This document shows, piece by piece, positions 42,440 through 47,140 of a DNA stretch of 47,140 nucleotides. The translations under genes and the position numbers were made by a program. Origin of the DNA: Acidobacteriota bacterium (lineage in GTDB: Bacteria; Acidobacteriota; Thermoanaerobaculia; UBA5066); the NCBI GenBank assembly GCA_003152095.1, contig PLZI01000011.1, positions 3,545-50,684 on the forward strand, given 5' to 3'. The notes under the pieces are model-generated. The model did not search any database and was not told the origin of the DNA. It saw only the letters and a program-made list of their open reading frames with translations. How positions within the stretch are numbered: the first letter of the stretch is position 1; every line of letters begins with the position of its first letter.

Positions 42440-43557
42440 TCGTCCTTCTCGACGCCGCCCTCACGACGAACGCCGCCGCCGAGCGCGTTCTTCTCGCCAC
42501 GCTGCGCGGCTTGCCCGACATCGAGGTCCGCGTGCACCGCGTCGTGGGCGCCGAGAAAACGGTCACCGAGGTCTACCTCATCGGCGACACGCATCGCCTC
42601 GTCCTCGAGGACATCCGAAACCTGCCCGGCGTCGAGCGCGTCGTGCGCGTGTCCGAGGAGTACCGCGTCCTCGGGCGCCACAAGGACGACCGGCGCGCGA
42701 GCGGCTTCACGTACAACGGCGTGGCGTTCTCGCAGGACAACCTGCACGTCTTCGCGGGCCTGTGCGCCGTCGATACGAACGAGAACGTCGAGGCGATGTT
42801 CCGGGCGCTTCAGGGCTTCTCTCAGACCACGACGCGCATGGGCGCGTACAAGCCGCGGACGAGCCCCTACGCGTTCCAGGGTCACGGCAAAAGCTGCCTG
42901 CCGGACGTCTTCACGCTCGCGGGTAAGTACGGTATCCGCGTCATCGCGATGGAGGTGACGCACGAGAGCCACGTGGACGAGATCGCCGAGTGCCTCGAGA
43001 AGACGGGAAAGCCCACGGGCGTCATGCTCCAGATCGGCACGCGCAACATCCAGAACTTCGAGCTCCTGAAGGCCGTCGGCCGGCAGCCGGAGTTTCCCGT
43101 GCTCGTCAAGCGCGGCTTCGGCATCACGCTGAACGAGTCCCTCAACGCGGCCGAGTACCTCGCGAGCGAGGGCAAGTCGCAGATCATCTTCGGCCTGCGC
43201 GGCGTCAAGACGAACCTCGGCGACCCGCACCGCAACCTCGTGGACTTCGCGCACGTGCCCGTCATCAAGCGCCTCACGCGCCTTCCCGTCTGCATCGACC
43301 CGTCGCACTCCGTCGGTTCGCGCGAACGCGCGCCGGACGGCATCCTCGACCTCATGCACGTCACGGCGCAGGGCGTCGTCGCGGGCGCGAACATGGTGCT
43401 CGTGGACTTCCACCCGAATCCTCTGAAGGCGCTCGTGGACGGCCCGCAGGCGCTGCACCTTTCGGAGCTCGGCTGGTTCCTCGAGGACGTCGCCCTCGCG
43501 CGCGAGACCTACGAGAAGCGCCGCGCGCTCGCAAAGCGGCACGCGGCCGCGGGATGA
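42436..43557 (+). CDS. aroF: Divergent 3-deoxy-7-phosphoheptulonate (DAHP) synthase, AroF/Aro1-beta type
   Basis: Condenses PEP and erythrose-4-phosphate in the first shikimate step, if active. 373 residues with an N-terminal ferredoxin-like domain (about 1-75, IEVRVHRVVGAEKTVTEVYLIGD) and a TIM barrel. Conserved: KPRTSPYAFQG, LQIGTRNIQNFELLK, VLVKRG, IDPSHSVGSR, ALVDGPQAL. Altered from the common forms: GLCAVD for GPCSVE, RMGAY for RGGAF, GLRGVKT for CERGIRT, and LVDFHPNP for MIEVHPDP (metal Glu replaced by Asp). The metal Cys, His and Asp are kept. The GTG start overlaps the pheA stop and the stop overlaps the thioesterase start. Because of the changes the substrate may differ; KDO8P-like or other 3-deoxy sugar-acid synthesis is an alternative. 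Confidence 0.85.
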   Translation: MIVLLDAALTTNAAAERVLLATLRGLPDIEVRVHRVVGAEKTVTEVYLIGDTHRLVLEDIRNLPGVERVVRVSEEYRVLGRHKDDRRASGFTYNGVAFSQDNLHVFAGLCAVDTNENVEAMFRALQGFSQTTTRMGAYKPRTSPYAFQGHGKSCLPDVFTLAGKYGIRVIAMEVTHESHVDEIAECLEKTGKPTGVMLQIGTRNIQNFELLKAVGRQPEFPVLVKRGFGITLNESLNAAEYLASEGKSQIIFGLRGVKTNLGDPHRNLVDFAHVPVIKRLTRLPVCIDPSHSVGSRERAPDGILDLMHVTAQGVVAGANMVLVDFHPNPLKALVDGPQALHLSELGWFLEDVALARETYEKRRALAKRHAAAG

Positions 43558-44312
43558 GCGCCGGCACTCCAGGCGCGGTTCCGGCCTCGACCTTTGCCGA
43601 GCGCTTCCGGATTCGCGCGAGCGAGATGGGGCCCGACGCGCGGCTGCGCCTCCCCGCCCTCTTCGACCTCTTCCAGGAGGCCGCCGGAAACCACGCGACG
43701 GCGCTCGGCTGGGGCTCGGACGTGCTTCTCCTTCGCGGCCAGACGTGGATCCTGTCGCGCCTCACGCTGAAGCTCGCGGCTCTGCCCGCGTGGCGCGAGG
43801 AGATCACGGTCGAGACGTGGCCCACGGGCGTGCATCGCCTCTGGGCGCTGCGCGAGTTTCGCGTCGCGGCTGCGGACGGGACCGAGCTGGCGCGCGCCAC
43901 GTCGGGCTGGATCCTCCTCGCGGTCGCGACCAAGCGCCCGCTCAGGCAGGCACCCGAGGTGACGGAGATCGCGAAGGCGTCGCCGCCGCGTCTGATTCCG
44001 GACGCGTTCGAGCCGCTCGCCGCTCCGGAGGAAGCTGCCGCCGTGCCGGGCACGCCGTCTCGCGTGACGCGCTACGACCTCGACCTCAACGAGCACGCGA
44101 ACAACGTCACGATCCTGCGCGCGCTCCTCACGGCGCTTCCGCGTGCGGCCGCTCCGCCTCTCACCTTCGAAGCTGACTTCAGAGGGGAAGCTTTCGAAGG
44201 CGATGTGCTGCTCGCGCATGTCCAGGAAGTCGCGGGAGCGACCCGCGTCCTCCTCTCCCGCGAGACCGACGGGAAGGAAGTCGCGCGGGCGGTGCTCGCC
44301 TCTTCCGTCTAG
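43554..44312 (+). CDS. Acyl-ACP thioesterase-like (FatA/FatB-type) protein
   Basis: Hot-dog-fold thioesterase of 252 residues with two hot-dog halves, resembling bacterial acyl-ACP thioesterases. N-terminal half: FRIRASEMGPDARLRLPALFDLFQEAAGNHATALGWG, WILSRLTLKL, EEITVETWPTGVHRLWALREFRV, ATSGWILLAVATKRPLR. C-terminal half: SRVTRYDLDLNEHANNVTILRALLTALP, where the D.N.HANNV stretch carries the usual Asn-His catalytic pair. The start overlaps the DAHP synthase stop (ATGA). The stop (TAG) overlaps the stop of the opposite BNR gene within a shared CTAG. Its substrate could be fatty-acyl-ACP or a CoA ester such as phenylacetyl- or hydroxybenzoyl-CoA; the operon context argues for an aromatic link, which is inference. 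Confidence 0.85.
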   Translation: MSAGTPGAVPASTFAERFRIRASEMGPDARLRLPALFDLFQEAAGNHATALGWGSDVLLLRGQTWILSRLTLKLAALPAWREEITVETWPTGVHRLWALREFRVAAADGTELARATSGWILLAVATKRPLRQAPEVTEIAKASPPRLIPDAFEPLAAPEEAAAVPGTPSRVTRYDLDLNEHANNVTILRALLTALPRAAAPPLTFEADFRGEAFEGDVLLAHVQEVAGATRVLLSRETDGKEVARAVLASSV

Positions 44313-47140
44313 CGCTTGCCGGCCGCCTTCGCGGGAGTCCGGAACGCCTCGACCCGCTTCTCGAGCTCGTCAACGGCGGCGACGGCCTGCGCCGTCGGCG
44401 CGTCGTCCGCGCTTTCGATGGTCTCGTAGAGCCCGAGGAGCAGCGCCTCCAAAGAGCCGCGATCCCTCGGGGCCGCAGCACTCGTCTTCACGTTCACGCG
44501 CACCGCATCCAGCCTGTCGAGCGCGGCCGTGATCCGGCGCGCGAGCGCGAGTTGCGCGGCGAGGTCGGCGGGGGACATCGTTACGCGTGGGTCCATCTTC
44601 ACCGTCAGGGGCCGCGTGATCACCTTCCCGTCCGCGGCGAGCTTCACGGTGTACGTGCCCGGTAGGACGAACGGACCGAGCGGCTCCCGCGGCGTGTCGC
44701 CCGCGATTGCCGAGATCGGGTACTCGTGCTCTCGCACGGGCGGCGGCGGGAAGCGCAGGTCCCACACGAAGCGATGCATGCCGGGCGCGGCCGAGAGGAT
44801 GCGTGGCGGGCGCACCCAGTACGCGGGTACGACGAGCGGCTCCACGAGCGGGTCGGGCTTGTCGTCGCTCGCGTACCGGCGCACGAGGGCGCCCTTCTCG
44901 TCGAGAATTTCGAGCGCAATCGCCGCCTGCGGTTTCGCCGCAAGGACGTAGTCGACGATCGCACCGTCCGGCGGGTTCTGGCCCACGGGCTCCTCGGGAG
45001 GGAGCGGCGTGTCCGTGTTGCGGCTCCTTCGCACGCGAACGGCGGTCTGCGGCTCGAAGAGGAACGGAGCGCCCACGACGGTCGCCGCCGTCCTGGCGTC
45101 GAGCTGCCGGAGCGGCGTCACGTCGTCGAGGATCCAGAAGCCGCGGCCGTGCGTAGAGGCGACGAGGTCGTCGCCGTGGACGACGAGGTCGCGGATGGAC
45201 GTGGCCGGCATGTTGAGGCGGAGCGGCTGCCAGTTCTCGCCGTCGTCGAACGAGACATGGACCATGCGCTCCGTTGCGGCGTAAAGGAGGCCCTTCCGCG
45301 CGGGGTCTTCCCGGACAGCGTTCACGGGATCGTCGGGAAGGCCCTTCACGATCTCCTTCCACGTCTTCCCGCCGTCGTGCGTGCGGTAGACGTGCGGCCT
45401 GAGGTCGTCGAGGCGAAAGCAATTGACGGCCGCGTAGGCCGTGAGGTCGTCGAACGGTGAGGCGTCGATGAGCGACACCTTGCTCCAGGCCGTGAGGGCG
45501 GCCGGCGTCACGTTCGCCCACGTTCTCCCGCCGTCCGCCGTGCGGTGGATGAGGCCGTCGTCGGTGCCCGCCCAGATCACGTTCACGTCCTTTTTCGCGG
45601 GCGCCACGGTGTAGATGACGCCGCGGCGCGGCTGCTTCGCCATCTCGGGCTTGCGGTAGACGCCGATCGAGTCCGGGACGTCGGCAATCTCCCGCGAAAG
45701 GTCGGGGCTCACGACGTCCCAGCTCCTGCCGGCGTTCGCGGTCCGAAAGAGCACGTTGCCCGCATAGAAGAGGAGGTGCGGGTCGGCTGGCGAGAAGATG
45801 ACCGGCGCCGTACGCAGGAACCGGTAGGTTCCGCGGGCAGGCGCGGGCGAAACGTCCTGCACGTCGCCCGTCGAGTGGCGGAAGCGCGTGAGCTTTCCGC
45901 CGTAGACGACGTCGGGGTCGAGCGGGTCCGGCGCGACGTACCCGTACTCCTCCGCGCCGACGGGGTGCCAGTCGCGGAAGCTGATCGCGCCGCCGTCGCC
46001 CCGGCTCGCAATCGCGACCGAGCCGCTCTCCTGCTGGCCGCCGTAGACCCAGTACGGAAAGCGGTCGTCCGTGGAGACGTGGTAGAGCTGCGCCGTCGGC
46101 TGGTTGTACCAGCTGCTCCACGTCGCGCCCGCATTCACGGAGATCGTCGCGCCCTGGTCGGACGCGAGGAGGATCACGTCGGGGTTCTCCGGGTGAAGCC
46201 AGATCGTGTGGTAATCGTCGCCGCCCGGCGCGCCCTTCACCGGCGTGAACGTCTTCCCGCCGTCCGTCGAGCGGTAGGTCGAGGTGTTGGCCGCCCAAAC
46301 CTCGTCGCGGTTCTTCGGATGCGCGCGCACCTCGGCGAAGTCGCCGCCCCGACCCCACACGCGCGTCTCGCCATTCACGCGCGTCCATCTCTCTCCGGAA
46401 TCGTCCGAAACGTAGATTCCGCCTTTTTCGGGCGACGCGTCCACCGTGGCGTAGAGGCGCCGCGGGTCGACCGGTGACACGCTGAAGCCGATGCGCCCGA
46501 GCCCCTCGGCGGACGTCGGCAGGCCCTGCGTGAGCTTCTTCCACGTCGTGCCGCCGTCCGCGCTCTTGAAGAGGCCGCTCTCGGGCCCCTGCCACTCGCC
46601 GTTCTCCCACGGGCCCTGCCGCGCGGCCCATAGCACGGCGTAGACGACCTCGGGGTTTGACGGGTCGAGCGCCACGGCCGAGGCGCCCGTGTTCTCGTCC
46701 TTGTAGAGGACCCTCGCCCACGTCTTCCCGCCGTCCGTGGACCGAAAGACGCCGCGCTCGGCGTTCGCGCCGTACGGATGGCCGAGGACGGCCGCGTAAA
46801 CGCGGTCCGGATCACGCGGGTGGACGGCGAGGCCCGCGATCTGCTGGGCGTCGCGAAGGCCGAGATGCGTCCACGTCTTTCCGGCGTCCGTGGACTTGTA
46901 GATCCCGTCGCCGACGGAGAGGTCCGGCCGCTGCAGGCCTTCGCCGCTTCCGACGTACAACGTGTCGGGGCGCGACGGCGCAACGGCGAGGGCGCCGATC
47001 GAGCCCGTCGGCTGATCGTCGAAAACCGGCGTCCACACGCGTCCCGCGTCCGTCGTCTTCCAAACGCCGCCGTTGTTCGCGGCGATGTAGAAGACGTTCG
47101 TGTTTCCTGGGATGCCGCTCGCGGCGACGGTGCGCCCGCC
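44309..47140 (-). CDS. Secreted BNR/VPS10-repeat (sortilin-like) protein, N-terminus outside window
   Basis: Large beta-propeller protein of at least 943 residues; the frame stays open to the right edge, so the start and signal peptide are missing. Asp-box/BNR units recur through the first 600 residues: NGGVWKTTDAGRVWTPV, DGIYKSTDAGKTWTHLGL, RGVFRSTDGGKTWARV, GLFKSADGGTTWKKL, GIYVSDDSGERWTRV, STYRSTDGGKTFTPV, VLFRTANAGRSWDVV, GLIHRTADGGRTWANV, HVYRTHDGGKTWKEI. A C-terminal region (about 640-943) has HGRGFWILDDVTPLRQL and a FlgD/Ig-like segment (GTYTVKLAADGKVITRPL). Such proteins are abundant in Acidobacteriota and are usually labelled glycosyl hydrolase or sialidase without proof. Confidence 0.92.
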   Translation of the reverse strand, partial: GGRTVAASGIPGNTNVFYIAANNGGVWKTTDAGRVWTPVFDDQPTGSIGALAVAPSRPDTLYVGSGEGLQRPDLSVGDGIYKSTDAGKTWTHLGLRDAQQIAGLAVHPRDPDRVYAAVLGHPYGANAERGVFRSTDGGKTWARVLYKDENTGASAVALDPSNPEVVYAVLWAARQGPWENGEWQGPESGLFKSADGGTTWKKLTQGLPTSAEGLGRIGFSVSPVDPRRLYATVDASPEKGGIYVSDDSGERWTRVNGETRVWGRGGDFAEVRAHPKNRDEVWAANTSTYRSTDGGKTFTPVKGAPGGDDYHTIWLHPENPDVILLASDQGATISVNAGATWSSWYNQPTAQLYHVSTDDRFPYWVYGGQQESGSVAIASRGDGGAISFRDWHPVGAEEYGYVAPDPLDPDVVYGGKLTRFRHSTGDVQDVSPAPARGTYRFLRTAPVIFSPADPHLLFYAGNVLFRTANAGRSWDVVSPDLSREIADVPDSIGVYRKPEMAKQPRRGVIYTVAPAKKDVNVIWAGTDDGLIHRTADGGRTWANVTPAALTAWSKVSLIDASPFDDLTAYAAVNCFRLDDLRPHVYRTHDGGKTWKEIVKGLPDDPVNAVREDPARKGLLYAATERMVHVSFDDGENWQPLRLNMPATSIRDLVVHGDDLVASTHGRGFWILDDVTPLRQLDARTAATVVGAPFLFEPQTAVRVRRSRNTDTPLPPEEPVGQNPPDGAIVDYVLAAKPQAAIALEILDEKGALVRRYASDDKPDPLVEPLVVPAYWVRPPRILSAAPGMHRFVWDLRFPPPPVREHEYPISAIAGDTPREPLGPFVLPGTYTVKLAADGKVITRPLTVKMDPRVTMSPADLAAQLALARRITAALDRLDAVRVNVKTSAAAPRDRGSLEALLLGLYETIESADDAPTAQAVAAVDELEKRVEAFRTPAKAAGKR

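Noticed and set aside
44309-44312. Shared CTAG of the convergent thioesterase and BNR gene stops as a special site
   Set aside because: Overlapping opposite stop codons in CTAG are a common way for tightly packed convergent genes to meet; no further structure is present.

Overview
The window is a gene-dense, GC-rich bacterial chromosome segment. Gene order, translational coupling, FecR/mre/PBP2 genes and tRNAs with encoded CCA all look like an ordinary Gram-negative-type chromosome. Acidobacteriota (a Thermoanaerobaculia-like lineage) is my best guess. It rests on the combination of a BNR/VPS10-repeat secreted protein, a secreted glycine-rich protein with a 'DFSGKW' start, an S46 dipeptidyl peptidase and the GC-rich codon use; it is an inference, not a proof. 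There is no prophage, insertion sequence or CRISPR array, and no gene-free stretch over 300 bases.

Left part (1-9.7 kb): an ammonium transporter cut by the left edge; a decayed peroxiredoxin remnant lying against an initiator tRNA with its own promoter and terminator; a small redox cluster (pirin and DoxX transcribed away from an HxlR-type regulator across a palindromic operator); a Ski2-like helicase; a GT-39-type membrane glycosyltransferase; an RhlE-like RNA helicase whose tail runs into a truncated cyclase remnant.

Middle (9.7-25 kb): an SPFH+GYF_2 protein paired with a double zinc-ribbon membrane protein; a secreted GH36 glycosidase; a secreted S46 peptidase; an ion-transporter-like permease translationally coupled to nadC and nadB (NAD de novo synthesis); then, on the minus strand, ppiD-ruvA-ruvB-diacylglycerol-kinase-like, which reads as one operon.

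Cell-shape block (25-34 kb): a membrane-anchored FecR-domain protein followed by mreB-mreC-mreD-PBP2-rodA-rng, ending at a strong Rho-independent terminator. This is the classic elongasome cluster with RNase G as the last gene.

Right part (34-47 kb): lon and a PLP aminotransferase; tRNA-Arg(CCG) and tRNA-His(GTG); a DinB-like protein, a glycine-rich secreted protein, a LytTR response regulator and its LytS-type kinase, all in one minus-strand run; a plus-strand operon of chorismate mutase/prephenate dehydratase, a divergent DAHP synthase and an acyl-ACP thioesterase-like protein joined by 4-base start/stop overlaps; and a large secreted BNR-repeat protein cut by the right edge.

No completely new system is proven by the sequence. 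The best leads are the coupled permease-nadC-nadB unit, the divergent DAHP synthase fused by overlap to a thioesterase, the SPFH/GYF/zinc-ribbon pair, the two-component system with a co-transcribed glycine-rich exported protein, and a possible anti-Shine-Dalgarno RNA element after rng.
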